DNA of 64,000 nucleotides from Corythucha ciliata (Eukaryota; Arthropoda; Insecta; Hemiptera; Tingidae), in the NCBI GenBank assembly GCA_038030265.1, contig CM075939.1:54913253-54977252 (forward strand). Reading direction: 5' to 3'. Under the pieces are notes generated by a model that saw only the letters and a list, made by a program, of their open reading frames with translations, did not search any database and was not told the DNA's origin. Positions 24,400-37,439 of this stretch are shown piece by piece (within the stretch, counting starts at the first letter, position 1; each line of letters starts with the position of its first letter). A program made the translations under genes and the position numbers.

Positions 24400-26430
24400 C
24401 AATTTTTATTGCCTGACTAGTCGTTTTGGTGATAGTTAGGGTACCAATCGTCAGTTCAGGCATTTTTAAGACACGAATGGTCAATTTGGCCATTATTGGA
24501 ACGCGAGTGGTCGTTTTTAAGACGCAAATCTATCAGTATAGCCATTGTGGGGGAGGCATGATTGTCAATACGACCAGCAGCCCGTTTTAGGGCTTGTCCA
24601 GTCTGTTCTACCACGGCCAATTGTCGTTGTCCCTGACGCTTTCCAAAGAGCGCGAATGACCAGTTAGACCATTTTTAGACCAAAACTTTGAAGATTGAAA
24701 TTTTTAAGGTGTTTGGTTATTTCAGAGCACGAATCGTCAGTTCTGTCATTTTCAATGGCCTGATGGCCTTTTTGGCAATTTTCCCGGTGCGAGTCGTCAT
24801 TTTAGGCATTTCCAGGGGACGAAACGTCCGTAAAGTCAATTTTAGGGTTTGAATGGTTAGTTTAGCAATTTATAAGGCATGAATCGCTAGATTCGCAATT
24901 TTTCGAATGGTTCCAACGAGCGAAAATTTGTTTTTGGCGCAGTGAAATCCGTGAAATTGCTTTTTTAGGTTTTAGGTTTTTAATGGCATGAATCGTCAGT
25001 TAAGCCATTTCCAAGACGCAAATTATTAGTTCTGCTATTTTTAGGGCACAAAGCTGGTGGACAAGTCGTCATGGCTCAGTTTGTCCATTTTTTATATGAA
25101 TGGTAAGTTCGCCATTTCACTGGCACGAATTTGCACATTTAGCTATTTTTAGGGCGTGATTTACCAATCAAGCAATTTAATAGCCTGAGAGTCGGTAATC
25201 AGTTTCAAATAAAATCTAAAAGTTTACCCAGTCCATGAGGTGCATGTAGCTAACGCGGTGGGGGGGGGGGGTCGGTGTGAGGACGGCCCATGCTCGGTAC
25301 GCAATCGCAAGTGGTCAGCTTTAGCTGCAAATAGCCCTGTTTGGCCATTTTTGGGTGCAGACAGCCACCCAAATTTGAAGGCGCGAATCGTCTGTTTCTC
25401 TGTTTAGCCTTTGTAGAGCACAAACGGTCAGTTAGGCCATTCTTAGACCGTGAATTGCTGGTACGGGCTGTTTATGTCATTTACAGGGTGCAAAATAGCG
25501 TAAATAGCCAGCTTTTAAGGCCAGGATCGTCAGTTTAGACATTTCCAAGGTGTGAAGGCTCAGTATGGCTATTTCTGACGCGCGAATGGCCAATTTTGCC
25601 ATTTTCAGGACATGAATCATCTGCTTTGGGATTTTCAAAGTGCGAATTGTCAGTTTAACCATTCACCGTAGGCCGCAGAGAGTCAGTTTTACAAATTTTA
25701 ACGGGGGCAATTTTAACGCTGCCAGTATGGCCATTCCTAGGGCATGAATCCGTCATTAGTCAATTGTATGTTACGAACTCAGTTTTGACATTTGCATTGC
25801 GTGAATTATTAGTTTAACCATTTAGAGTACGCAAACAATCAGCTATGGGGTGCGAATTGTCAGCTTGCCATTTCTAGGTCGCAAATTGTCAGCATAGTCA
25901 TTTATAGAGAGTGAATAGCCAGTGTGATATTTTCAGAGCATGAATCGTCAGTTTTTCTTTTTCTAGGGTTTGTAAAATCTGTTGGGCCATTTATAATAAG
26001 CGCGAATCGTCAGTTTTGATTTTTTGAGGACGCTATTAGTTCTGTCAAGCCAACGCCCGTATGGTCATTCTTGGCGCGCAAATGGTTGATTTTGGAATAT
26101 TTAGGGCAGGAATTGTCTGTTAAGGGATTTGCGGAGCGTGAATTGTTAGTTTGCCCATTTTTAGAGCAGCTTGGCCACTTTTTGAGCGGGAATCGCTAGT
26201 TTTAGCTAGTTGAGCTCGCGAATGGAAGATTTAGCCTTTTTCATAGCGGGATTCATGATCTTTTCATACATTTTCAGGGCTGCACGAACCGTCAGTCTAG
26301 TCACTTTTAGACCGCGTGAAGTCCGTTGGGCTTTTCTTTTTTTTTTTAAAGCGGTAATTGCCCGTTTGGCAATTTTTAAGGCGTTTTAAGGTGGTAATAG
26401 GCAGTGAACTGATAGCAAGCCATTTTTATT
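24400..26430 (+). repeat. ~30-bp array, GTCAGTTTGGCC family
   Basis: The longest array of this family in the window, with units like those in B1 and B2 (GTCAGTTTAGCCATTTTTAG plus GGCGTGAAT). It holds a G tract at about 25260-25270. Confidence 0.7.
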
Positions 26431-26488
26431 AGAGCGAAGTACACAATTTCATAAGCCTCTCCCTTGACTAAATCTTGGATCCGCGTCT

Positions 26489-27345
26489 GGACCCTGCGAT
26501 ATTTTGTTTTTAAAAACAGCCAGAGCCCTGATGGTTTCGGAGATATTTCAGTAAAACGAACAAAGTGACCCTCAAATCCAAACTCCAGCTCAAGCACTGG
26601 CAACACCCGACGTGAAATTTTGGGGAAATTTTTACACAATGGTGGGAGGCGGGTCCGAAGGAGATCGCACCAAATATTTATCAGTTTTTCCAGTTTCCAG
26701 ACTTCGGCCAATTTTACGTCAGCTTTTAGTTTCCTTCTCCTATTTCTACCAAAAGGCGAAGGGAAGGAATATAGTGGTATGGTAGTTTCTTGTGTAAAAT
26801 TTTGTGCTCTTCAATTTTAGTCTGGAACATTTTTGCCTTAAAACAATTGGTTCAAGAATTATTTCGTGAGAACGATCGAAATGAAACGTCTATACCAACA
26901 GCTGCTCCTTAACCCGACGCAGAATCGTTGGGAATTTTGTGTGCTGTGTTAGGGGAAGGATATCAAACAGTGTGCACCAAACGTTTTCCTGTTCTTTTGG
27001 GTGTTTGGGCCAAATCCTAATTTAACTGTTCTATACCTACGTTTATCTTGCTAACGGTTTGAAATGGCCAAAAAACCATGGGATAATAAACGGTTAAATT
27101 AGAGAGAATTTTGTGAGCTTTAATTTTGTATACGCATAAATGTTTTGAAAGACCAACCCCTACTAAGATATAGGCAAAAAAACATAAATAAGGACCTTTG
27201 ACCCTTCCCCCTCCCCTTTTGCGCCAACCCTAGGTTCAAGGACTTTTAGTATGTTATACAACTAGGCATCCCAAACAACGTGGCACAGTCGGTTTTTGTA
27301 CGTTTTGACTTTCCACCTAGAATCATTCATTGACTGGGCTACTTA
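26489..27345. other. No recognisable feature
   Basis: Non-repetitive at the scale I can see; the longest ORF (minus strand, 111 codons) has no recognisable motif. Confidence 0.35.
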
Positions 27346-28110
27346 TGCATAATTAGCGGCTAAAATGAGGAAACCGCTAATTTGCGGCTGAAATCAAGAT
27401 AAATTGCTGATGGGGGGGGGGGTAATTTGAGAAAATTTGCTAATTCACAGATAATTGAGAAAATGACGCAAGCCGCGGTTTCTGGCTTACCCAGACTATA
27501 TCAACAGTCGGTCGCCTTGTGAGCTACTACATGTAGATCAAGAGACCTCCCCCCTTCCTCTCGCAATAACCTTCATAACTCGAAAACAACGTAATCGGCA
27601 TCCAAGCACACTCACCTCTAAGGCTCTAATGAGCTAAAGTGCCTGCGTATGTCATAAATACTCGTACGTATAGCACACCTGCCTAAGGAGTTGACAAAGA
27701 AGGCGGAATCACCAAAACTATCCCTCACCCGTTATAAATACGTGTGGTTTCCTAATGGAAACTCCAAATTTTGAGGATTTTACGCGAGTTTGATTAGTTC
27801 AAAACACAATTTCTCGGGTCTGGCTCTTATAAATCCGATATAAAAACGAACGCCTTATCCTCAAGTTTTTTATTCATCCCCCCCTCCCCCAAGTGAGTAG
27901 TGCACTAGACCCCTCACCCACCACCCACCCACCCATTAGAACAGTTTCTTGATCCACGCCTGCACGGGGTTGGCTCTCTTATTGAAAACCAAAATTTCTG
28001 GGAATTGAGGGTCTCTGAAAAACCAATTTATCAGGTTTTGCTCTTACCAAAACCAACAGAACGTGTCGGAGGATTTTCTCACTGAAAAAACAACTTCATT
28101 GATACTTGAC
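27346..28110 (+). repeat. Short arrays of two ~30-bp families
   Basis: A few GCTAAAATTGAG-type units at 27350-27480. Then CAAACCCCAATTT-type units (AAAACCAATTTATCAGG) at 27740-28110, with C tracts and a TTGATCCACGCCTG stretch between them resembling a decayed transposon end. Confidence 0.5.
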
Positions 28111-30340
28111 CCTCTTCTGTTCCATGGGTATAACAGGAAGCTACGAAAATAACTTGACTCAGAGGTGGATTGTAGCTCGATCAATACAATAATTCAACCT
28201 TAGCCGCGTTTAATTTTTCCAAGGTTTTCCGTAAGTTTCCCCACTAAGATCCCCTCACCCACGCCTTCATTGCCAAGCCAGATGGAAGCAAAAATGTTGA
28301 CAGCAACAGTAAAAGGGCACACGACTTTCAACTTAAGGCGTAAAAGGTCAACCATTTTCTCTCCTCTTTCTTCCTCGGCAGTGGCTTATATACCTCAAGC
28401 TGAGAGTCTTCAATTTTACCCGGAAAATCACGGGAAGAGGTGGAAATTCTCTCTTCACTCAAATTAGTACTTTGTTTCAAGTGGGAAGGCTGGATATATA
28501 TATATATATATACTTAACGTAATTAACAAATGTTCGCTTTTACCTCATGAAAATTACTTCGGAACTATTAGGATAATTAATTAATGTAAACTGTTTGATA
28601 AGAGCATAGATACCTATAGCAGAACGTTTTAACAATAATTTTTCAAATAAATTGTGATTGAGTTGAACAAATGTAGCCCGATTTGGCCTGGTTTGGCCAT
28701 TTGGCCTTTCGGTAGGTATCTTTGTGGGTTCAAGGGGTGGTAGGGAAGCTGGATTTGTCCAAGACCTCCGAGATGACTCCGTTTCAACAAAAAATCACAC
28801 TCTGCTCGTCACCCATGAACCCGTATGAGTCTCAGGAAGACATCAGGAAAGAAAAGTTGCGTTCATTTTGAAGGCTGCACCAGGCCGTGAATATAAATCG
28901 GTATAAGCGCAAACAAAATACTTCCTTTTCGGTTTTTAAATGCCCCGGCATTCGAATAATGGAACTTCTGCGAATCCCATCTATATCCTTGCGATGTCTT
29001 TCTCTCTGTGCAGACCTTCAAAATAGTTTCCTTCTTTACAACCCACCCCCTCCCATCTTGCCCTTCGGTTACTTAAACTTTATTCATTCCAGAAATAGGT
29101 ACCTATTCATCTCCTCAAATAACATGCAAGTTTCGCTTATCTTGAAATCGTTAATTCATTGATTCAATTCAGTGTCTACTTACTGCGACATTCAAGCCTC
29201 GCTGTTATATTACTGCCCTCGCGTTGGTTTAACGCACCTGAAAATAAAATTTAGTTCGTTAGTTTAATTTTAATTCAGTACAACTCCCCTATTCATAAAG
29301 GTCGCAGGTAAATGAACCCTTGAACTTCAATTCAACCCCTTTTTTACTTATCGCGAATGGAATTCGAATTACGCTATCTCAAGTTAAAAATTAAAGCCCT
29401 CGCGATTTCGCAGCAGCACGAAAACCTTCAAGTGTCGGTGTATAGCGAGCTTTTCATTTTCACTGTGAATAATGTAATTCGCTTTATTTCTGTTACTCGG
29501 CAGACTCTGTACTTGAAGGGGGTGGGGGTGAAACAAATTGTGACAGAGCTTTGGAGTGAAGAGAAGTTCAGTGGGCGTGAGGAGTGCGATTTTTTCTAGT
29601 TGAAAAGTAGCGGAAGCTAGAGCTCTTCGTTTTTAGCAAGGCTGTCACGAAAAACAGTAATGTAGTTTCCTATACGCTAGAGTCAAGATATCAACTTCCC
29701 AGTCGTATTTTTTTTTTTTTTTTTTTTTTTTTATTGTCTGTGAATCTCAAGTGATGTCAGAATCACGAGGAAGGGGAATTCTATTTAAATATTATAATAC
29801 TTTTTGTATGCAAGAGAATCCCTCACATCGCGTGTGAATAAAGTAAATGCACACACTTTTATACAAGCAATTTCATTGTCAAGGGCCGTCTGTCCTTGGC
29901 ATCGGGCGCAAAGGAAAACTTAATTACGGTCGTAGGACGCAAGAGAGGCGAGTTCCAAAATGTTGTCAGTGTCCGAGCCCGAGGGCCTACAACGAATTTT
30001 TACAGCAATTCATTGCTCTGTTTGCTTGCAATGCTGCCAGGGTCGCAAAATGACCGCAGTTGTTTGACCTATCGACCCCAGGACGGTGTTTGCATAAATT
30101 GCCAAAATTTTACAATTCGACGTAGCAGCCTCGCTTGGAAATAGATGATACAGACACGGGAAATTGGACAATCTTGACGGATCGGACGAGTCATTGAAAG
30201 GGTTCTTCCTGCCCTGTGACAGTTGACTTATGCGAAATGCGTCCGACTCGAATCGAAACACTTTATAAGGAACGGGAAAATCAGGGTGCATCCTCTAGGG
30301 CCAAAACTTGAAACTGGTCGGAACAGTAGGTCCATGGCTC
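28111..30340. other. 2.2 kb without recognisable gene
   Basis: Contains an (AT)n run at 28494-28512 and a 25-base T run at 29708-29732. ORFs of 60-95 codons show no family features. Confidence 0.4.
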
Positions 30341-30347
30341 GAGGCTT

Positions 30348-30900
30348 TTGAAAATTGACACGGATTCTCGGTCGTCTTTACCCACTCGCATGAAAGACGT
30401 ACTTGTCGCCGTCGATCCTTCCGATCTCGACAAATTGGCCGGAATCGCTGACCGCATGTTCGAGGTTTATGAACCAACCATGAACCATCTGCACCGTCCA
30501 ACCACCTCAAGAGGCAACCGACCATGCACTCTACGCTCTCGTCTCGCGTTTAATCAAAGAAGTCGCTGCTCTCAAAACAGAAATGCGTTTCCGCCGCATG
30601 TCAACCCCGTCTCGTGACTCATCCCGCAGCCCGAACCGATCCCGACATCGATCACCTTCTCAAACTCGATCCAACAGCGACCTCTGTTATTACCACACAC
30701 ATTTTCGCGACAAAGCAAACAAATGTCGACAGCCGTGTGCTTGGACCCGTCCGTCGCATTTCCAAAAAAAAACGAATGAAGGTGACGACGGTTCAGGCGG
30801 ACGCCGTCACACTCAATGACAACCGCCGATTTTTTATTCAATACAAACATTCTGGAAAACGTTTTCTCGTCGACACTGGTGCCGCTGTATCCGTATAACC
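30348..30900 (+). pseudogene. gag C-terminus and protease start of element D
   Basis: A LAGIADRMFEV stretch parallels LAVLADRIVEI in C's gag. It is followed in other frames by the CYYH...KANKCRQPC knuckle, the CHCC-type motif of CsRn1-like gag rather than the usual CCHC. The protease-like VDTGAAVSV ends at about 30898. Frames change at least twice. No start codon survives. Confidence 0.7.
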
Positions 30901-30999
30901 CGCCGACCTCAAACATAGGAAATCGACATCCTCGTATACTTTGTACGCTGCTAACAGTACCCAAATCCCAACCTACGGTGAACTCAAAATGACCCTCGA

Positions 31000-33224
31000 C
31001 TTTGGCCTACGTCGCCCCTTCACCTGGTCTTTCGTACTAGCCGACATTTCCAAACCCTTTATCGGCGCTGATTTCTGATGGTAGACCTAAAGGGACACCA
31101 ACTCATCGACACCGAGACGAAACTAAGCTCACGTGGTCACTTATGCTGTGATTATACGCCAACAGTTCACGCTTTACCATTACATGGCCACTGGAGTGCC
31201 GAAATTCTACAAGAATTTCCAGCCGTCACACGACCATCCGCAGCGCTCAAAACTCCTCGTCATTCAATCCAACAGTTTATCGAAACAAGTGGCAATCCTG
31301 TTACTTTTAAATCTCGTCGTCTAGCCCCTGAAAATTACAACAAAGTCCGACAATACTTCAATCAGTTGGTTTCTGAAGGAATTTGCCGGCCTTCGAATAG
31401 TCCTTATTCTAGTTCATTGCACGTCGTTTACAAAAAAAAAAAAAACGGTGAGTTACGACCCTGTGGCGATTACCGCCGCTTGAACTCCAAAACACTCCCA
31501 GATGTTATTCAGTCCCAAACATCCTCGATTTTCAAAACAATCTACGCGGCGCAAAAGTATTTTCGAAATTAGACCTCAATCGCGCCTATTACCAAATCCC
31601 CATTGTCGACACCGACATCCCAAAAACAGCTATCATCACACCCTTCGGCTTATTCGAGTTCCTCAGGATGAGTTTCGGCCTCCGAAATGCGGCGCAGACC
31701 TTTCAGCGCTTCATGGACTCGATATTTCGCGACCTGCCTTTTGTCTTCGCATACATCGACGATATTCTCGTAGCTCGACGCATCTCCGCAAAGTTTTTCG
31801 TCGACTCGACACCCACGGTTTGACCATCAACCACTCGAAATGTGTTTTTGCCGCTCCCGACGTAGATTCCCTTGGCTACCACGTCACAAGTTCAGGTATA
31901 ACGCCAATGACTACTAAAGTCGACGTCATCAAAACATTTCCGAAACCCCAAACAGTAAAAGAACTCCGCCGTTTCCTCGGAATGTTTAACTTTTATCGAA
32001 GATGCATTCCAAAAGCTGCCCAACTTCAGTCTTCCCTCAACAAAATGCTCACGGAACAAAACTCGACTCGTTCCTCCCTTTCACCAAAAACGCCACTCGT
32101 TTGGACTTCAGAAGCTGAAGAATCTTTCGAAAATTGCAAAACAGCTATCGGACACACGACTCTACTTCTTCATCCTTCATTCGACGCCGAAATTTCCCTC
32201 GCTTGTGATGCATCCGACTCCTGCATCGGCGCCGTTTTACAACAGAAGTCAGACGACCGCTGGGAAACCCTTGGTTTTTTTTTTCCACAGCACTGACCAT
32301 CACGCAAAAACGTTATTCTGCTTACGACCGTGAATTACTCGCTGTCTATCTTGCTGTGAAGCACTTTTGCCCACTTCTCGAGGGCCACCAATTCTCGATT
32401 TTGACCGACCACAAACCGTTGATCCATGGGTTTTCTCAAAAAGTTGACACTGCCCCTCCCCGACGCATTCGACACTTGAATTTCATCAGTCAGTTCACAA
32501 CAGACATTCGTCACGTCAACTGTTCAAACAACCCAGTTTCCGACGCTCTTTCCCGAACAGAACCCATCAACTGCCCCAATGGTTTGGATATTATTGCCGA
32601 CGAGCAACTGAAAGACTCACAAGTTCGCGAGTTATACGACAACCCCTCTTTACATCTTCGTTCCATTCCTTTACCGTTCGCTTCTCAATCTCTTTTTTGT
32701 GAGCATTCAACCTCACAACCTCGACCTTACGTCCCAGCTACTTGTCGCCGCACTGTGCTCGATCGTCTTCATGGACTCAGTCACCCTGGCATACGGTCTA
32801 CTCGAAAACTTATCTCGTATCGTTATTTTTGGCCTGGAATGAACTGTCAAATTAACAACTGGACCCGCTCATGTCTCGCTTGCCAACGGTCAAAAATACA
32901 CCGCCACACGCGTCGACTCCTCTCGCAACTTTTCCACCCGCCGGTTGATTTGAGCACATTCATTGTGACATAGTCGGTCCTTTACCCGTCTCGGATGGCA
33001 ACCGCTACATCCTCACCATCGCTGACAGAGCTACTCGCAGGCCCGAAGCACTCCCTATCCCTGAAATATCCGCCGACACAGTAGCTGCATCGATTTACTC
33101 GGGGTGGGTAGCTCGTTTTGGCGTACCCATTCGCATTACAACTGATCAAGGCCGACAATTTGAAAGTCATTTATTTGCTAAATTTTCTCGTTTACTCGGC
33201 ATCGAAAGATGCAGAACAACAGCG
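31000..33224 (+). pseudogene. pol of element D: RT, RNase H and integrase N-terminal part
   Basis: Frames shift at about 31565, 31730-31790, 32280 and 32965. Visible landmarks are the RT fingers GELRPCGDYRRLNS, the catalytic YIDDIL near 31755, LRRFLGMFNFYRR, RNase H with LACDASDS and LTDHKPL, the connection PVSDALSR, and the integrase zinc motif (HPGIRSTRK, CLACQRSK). The integrase core follows with the second aspartate in TTDQG near 33140. The protein stops at 33224 where element C has inserted; the third catalytic residue is 4.4 kb downstream. Confidence 0.85.
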
Positions 33225-33424
33225 TGTGGCGTCATTGTCACATTTTATAAACCACCACGAGAAAACAGATGGTAAAATAATAATAAAAAAATCACTTGGC
33301 ACTTGGAACTTGACGGAGAAAAGGAGTTTGTCCTTGTTTTTACATTTTCGTTACTTTTTTATTTCATTCAATAAATTCCGTTCGTTTTACTGTCGTTCCT
33401 AACGGTTTCATTATAATTCCTAAA
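33225..33424 (+). repeat. 5' LTR of element C
   Basis: Two hundred bp from TGTGGCGTCATTG to CCTAAA, repeated at 37448-37651. It contains AATAAA near 33371, a likely polyadenylation signal. Confidence 0.9.
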
Positions 33425-33425
33425 T

Positions 33426-33437
33426 TGGTGACCCCGA
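33426..33437 (+). promoter_or_regulatory. Primer-binding site of element C (tRNA-Trp type)
   Basis: TGGTGACCCCGA begins one base after the LTR. It fits priming by tRNA-Trp, as known for CsRn1-like elements. Confidence 0.8.
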
Positions 33438-33487
33438 TTCGAACATTTTTTTTTTTTTGTTAACCGGCAACCGCTCGACTGATTGAA

Positions 33488-34467
33488 ATGCAAGCCGCCC
33501 CAAGTGAAGCTTTTGCTCCAGCTCCAGCACCTGGGGGCCTATTCTCTAACAACAAGCAATATTTTTTTCGCCAGCCATGTGTTTATTTCATTCAATTGTT
33601 TGAAGGAAATTAATGAAATAAACATATGACTTCGAAAAAGCTATTGCTTCGGAGTTAGAGAATAAGCCCCCTGATCTACCAGAAGCAGTTTATAGAGTTT
33701 CGGCCAAGCTTCCCCCGTTTTGGGCGGACAAGCCCGCATTATGGTTCGCCCAGGCTGAAGCTCAGTTCGCTCTAGCCGGCATCACGGCTGACCAAACGCG
33801 CTACTATTACGTCGTCTCGCAGCTGGAGACCCGAGCTGCAGCTGAAGTCGAGGATATCATTACTGGCCCCGCGGAACGACAAACATGCGAAATTTTGAAA
33901 CGGGAACTTTGTCTGCGCCTATCTTTATCCGAAGAACGGCGTGTTAAACAGCTCATTAGCGAAGAAGATCTTGGTGACAGAAAACCCTCCCAATTCCTAC
34001 GTCATCTTCGTGCCCTCGCGTCGTCGTCAGCAGTAAGCGACGGTCTATTGAAACAATTATGGCTACAGCGCCTTCCAAATACCGTGTCAGCAATTCTTGC
34101 CTCGCAACCGGAACTCGGCCTCGATCAATTAGCCGTTTTAGCGGACAGAATCGTCGAAATTTCACCGACTCAGCCGTCTGTATTTTCTACCGATACGAGC
34201 TCCCAACAGGAATATCATTTTTCCCAAAATTCGCTTCGAATATTAAATCAAAGGATCGACCAACTTTCACAACAACTCGAGCGCCTAGCAACCACTCAAA
34301 ACGATCGCCAAGGCAACCATGTTAAGCAACGTAATCGTTCTCGCTCCCGAAGTAAACACTACACCCCCGATCAGAAATTATGCTGGTACCACTCTCGTTT
34401 TCAAAATAAGGCCACCAAGTGTGTCCAGCCCTGTAATTTTCAGGGAAACGAGAGCGGCAGTCACTGA
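33488..34467 (+). pseudogene. gag of element C, interrupted by a MITE
   Basis: Gag starts at ATG 33488 with an Ala/Pro-rich leader, is interrupted at 33534-33670 by a MITE, and continues in another frame to TGA 34465-34467. The conserved body includes PPFWADKPALWF and LAVLADRIVEI. The C-terminal knuckle CWYHSRFQNKATKCVQPC is the unusual CHCC arrangement (C-X2-H-X9-C-X3-C). It would package the RNA in the virus-like particle. The protease reading frame begins just downstream in the -1 frame, in line with the usual gag-pol frameshift of the family. Confidence 0.8.
33534..33670. mobile_element. 137-bp MITE inside gag of element C
   Basis: Termini GGGGCCTATTCTCTAAC and GTTAGAGAATAAGCCCC are inverted, and the complementarity runs on for nearly 60 bp per arm, leaving a ~20-bp loop. 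The 3-bp duplication CTG flanks it (33531-33533 and 33671-33673). Removing the MITE with one CTG joins gag in a single frame, which supports the boundaries. A 3-bp TSD with G-starting termini suggests Harbinger-like, though CTG is not the canonical TWA target. Confidence 0.8.
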
Positions 34468-34499
34468 AAGCGGCAACGACTGCCTCAACGACGCCTTCT

Positions 34500-37439
34500 A
34501 AAAACCGCTTATTTATTTTTGAGCGTCGTTCAAAACAAAAATTTTTAATCGACACCGGTTCTGATGTTTCTTACTACCCTCGACGGTTACTCACGGGAAG
34601 GATTTTACACAAGTCCAACCATACGTTGAGTGCCGCTAATAACAGTGACATCGCTACCTACGGTCTGTATAACGTATCACTTGATATTGGTTTGCGCCGC
34701 GATTTTCGTTGGGCATTTATAATTGCTGACGTTACCATTCCAATCATTGGTTCAGATTTTCTCGCAAATTACCATCTGTTACCAGATTGCCGACTCCAAC
34801 GCTTACTCGATGGAAAAACCGGGCTCAACGTCACATGTCAAACGTCGAACGTCGCTCAAATAAGCGTCAAGGCAGTAAACGGTCGCCTCGCGAATGACAT
34901 TTTCACTCGTTTCCCAGAGACAACTCGCCCTCCTGGTTTAAATCGAGAAACATTCGACAGTTCATTACATTCGAACACAAAACGGTCCTCCTGTCTCCTG
35001 CCGACCTCGCCGCCTCTCGGGTGAACGACTAAGCGCTGCGAAAAGTGAATTTGACGTAATGCTCCAAAATGGAACGGCACGTCCATCCGACAGCTCGTGG
35101 TCGTCACCTCTTCACATCGTCAAGAAAAACGGAGGCAGCGGTTGGAGACCGTGCGGTGATTATCGCGCACTCAAGTCCAGAACCATCCCGGATAGGTATC
35201 CAGTCAAGCATATTCATGATTTTGTTCACAGCATACATGGATCTACCGTTTTCACTCTCATCGATCTCGTCAAAGCCTACCAGCAAATCCCGGTACATCC
35301 TGACGACGTGTGCAAAACCGCTATAAGCACTCCATTTGGGCTTTTCGAATTCCCCTTCATGACTTTTGGTCTTCGAAACGCAGCCCAGACGTTCCAAAGG
35401 TTCATGGACGAAGTAACTCGTGGTCTTAATTTTGTTTTCGTTTACATAGATGATATTCTCGTGTTTTCAAAAAATGAAGAAGAACACGCCAAACACCTCG
35501 ATATTCTTTTCCGTCGTCTGTCTCAATTTGGCGTTGTTGTCAATCCAGCGAAGTGTATTTTCGCCCAGTCAGAACTAGTTTTCCTCGGCTACCAAGTGTC
35601 CGGCTCAGGAGTCTCGCCCCCTACCGATCGCGTTGAAGCTATCGTCTCGTTTCCGAAACCCCACACTGTCTCAGAGCTTCGTCGTTTCCTGGGTATGCTT
35701 AATTTTTACAGGCATCACATTCCCATGGCCGCTGAAGCCCAAGCCCCACTTCATGGCATCCTCGCTGGTCTCAAGTCAAAAGGCTCGGCAAAAATAACTT
35801 GGACTCCTCTTCTCGAAAACGCGTTTCAAACGTGTAAAGACAGCCTTTCGCGGTCCATCCTTCTCTGTTTCCCCAAGCCCGAATCCCCTCTAGCCTTGTT
35901 CACAGATGTTTCCTTGAAAGCAATCGGAGCCGTTATCCAACAATTCGTAGACAACGCTTGGCAGCCACTGGCTTTCTTTTCCAAAAAGTTGTCGCTACGG
36001 CATTCCGATTGGCCACCCTTTTATAGAGAACTTCTGGCAGTTTATGAAGGCGTTCACCACTTTCGCCATGCCTTGGAAGGGCAAGTGTTCACGATCTACA
36101 CGGACCACAAGCCACTAACCTTCGTCTTTTCCCAAAAACGTGACAAAATGCCTCCGGTTCAACGCAACCAACTCATTTTTATTTCACAGTTTTCAACTGA
36201 TATTCGTCACGCCCAAACCAACGACGGCGAGCTGAAACACTGGCTGCAATCAGGTGACACCGGTTTAAAATTGCAAAATGTACATTTTCCAGGTGACAAC
36301 TTCAAGTTATACTGCGACGTGTCAACTGGTCGCCCTCGCCCCTTCGTACCTTCCCCTTGTCGTCGTCAGATTTTTCACCTTATTCATAATCTGAGTCATC
36401 CCGGTGTCCGAGCAACGGTTAAATTGGTCACGGATCGTTTTGTCTGGCCATCTGTTAAGAAAGTCATCCAGTCGTGGACTCGATCATGTCTCGCTTGTCA
36501 GAGAACAAAAGTAACTCGTCATGTATCTTCTCCTTTGGGACACTTTGATCTTCCTTCATCTCGTTTTTCACATGTCCACATCGACATTATCGGTCCCCTT
36601 CCCTCTTCGGACGATTTTAAATATTGTCTCACGTGTATTGATAGATTCACTCGTTGGCCCGAAGTCATCCCGTTAAAAGACATTCATGCTGAAACCGTTG
36701 CTCAGGCCTTTGTTTCAGGTTGGATTTCTCGTTTTGGCGTCCCGTCTCGATTAACAACCGACCGCGGCTCTCAATTCACGTCAAACCTTTTTCGAACCCT
36801 GTCTCAACGGTTTGGAATCGAACTCGCGCAAACAACGAGTTATCACCCTGCCTCTAATGGTCAAATCGAGCGACTTCATCGACAACTGAAGGCCGCCATC
36901 GCGTGTTACGCCAACCCTCTTTGGACTGAAACCCTTCCACTGATTTTGCTCGGCATTCGATCGGCTTTCAAAGAAGATCTTCAATCTACAGCCGCAGAAC
37001 TTGTCTACGGAGAACCAGTACGCCTTCCGGGAGAATTTTTCTGTGACCGTTACTCGGACGACTCGACTGGCGTATCTCACTTTCTGGACCGGCTACGTCG
37101 TCACTTCGTTAAATTACGCCCGATTCCAGCATCGCGTCATTCGAAACCTGGCTCTTTCGTTTTCAAGGAACTCGCCCATTGTACGCACGCTTTTTTTCGC
37201 GACGATGCTCCCCGTCGACCCCTCTGCCCCGCTACTCCGGACCCCATCCCATCCTCAGCCGGGACTTATTGAAGAAGACCATCACCCTTCGAATGGGAAG
37301 CAAAGCCTGCACGGTCTCGTTAGACCGGGTTAAACCGGCATACCTTGAATCACCACCCCTCGACACGAACACTCGAATCGACAGCTTGCGGTCGAGTCAC
37401 CGCGTTCGTTTCTTAACGCCGGCCTCATCGACTGCGTAG
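34500..37439 (+). pseudogene. pol of element C: protease, RT, RNase H, integrase
   Basis: Protease FLIDTGSDVS near 34543. A frame change falls between 34970 and 35050. Then one long frame, 35059-37272, holds RT ([19 protein letters not shown] near 35448), the [14 protein letters not shown] thumb region, RNase H ([19 protein letters not shown]), the integrase zinc motif ([18 protein letters not shown]) and the core with aspartates in HIDIIG and TTDRG and glutamate in QIERLH. Between RNase H and integrase the usual DALSR-containing connection seen in D is missing, replaced by a direct [14 protein letters not shown] join. The C-terminal tail lies in another frame (to 37439). RNase H shows TDVS where D has CDAS. 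Confidence 0.88.

Larger units (their letters stand above)
23056..26488. mobile_element. Possible decayed B-related element
   Basis: A start resembling the B terminus (TTGGCGGATTTAAGG near 23056) and an end resembling the inverse (TTGGATCCGCGTCTGG near 26474) bracket two arrays. The GTCAGTTTGGCC array of 24400-26430, and the block just before the end (GAGCGAAGTACACAATTTC), match the right part of B1. The left array is a different family. The flanks do not form a TSD, so the boundaries are tentative. Confidence 0.4.

Noticed and set aside
36781..37333. Additional ORFs on both strands over the integrase region of element C
   Set aside because: Shadows of the integrase frame; only the short C-terminal tail in the other frame shows homology to D.
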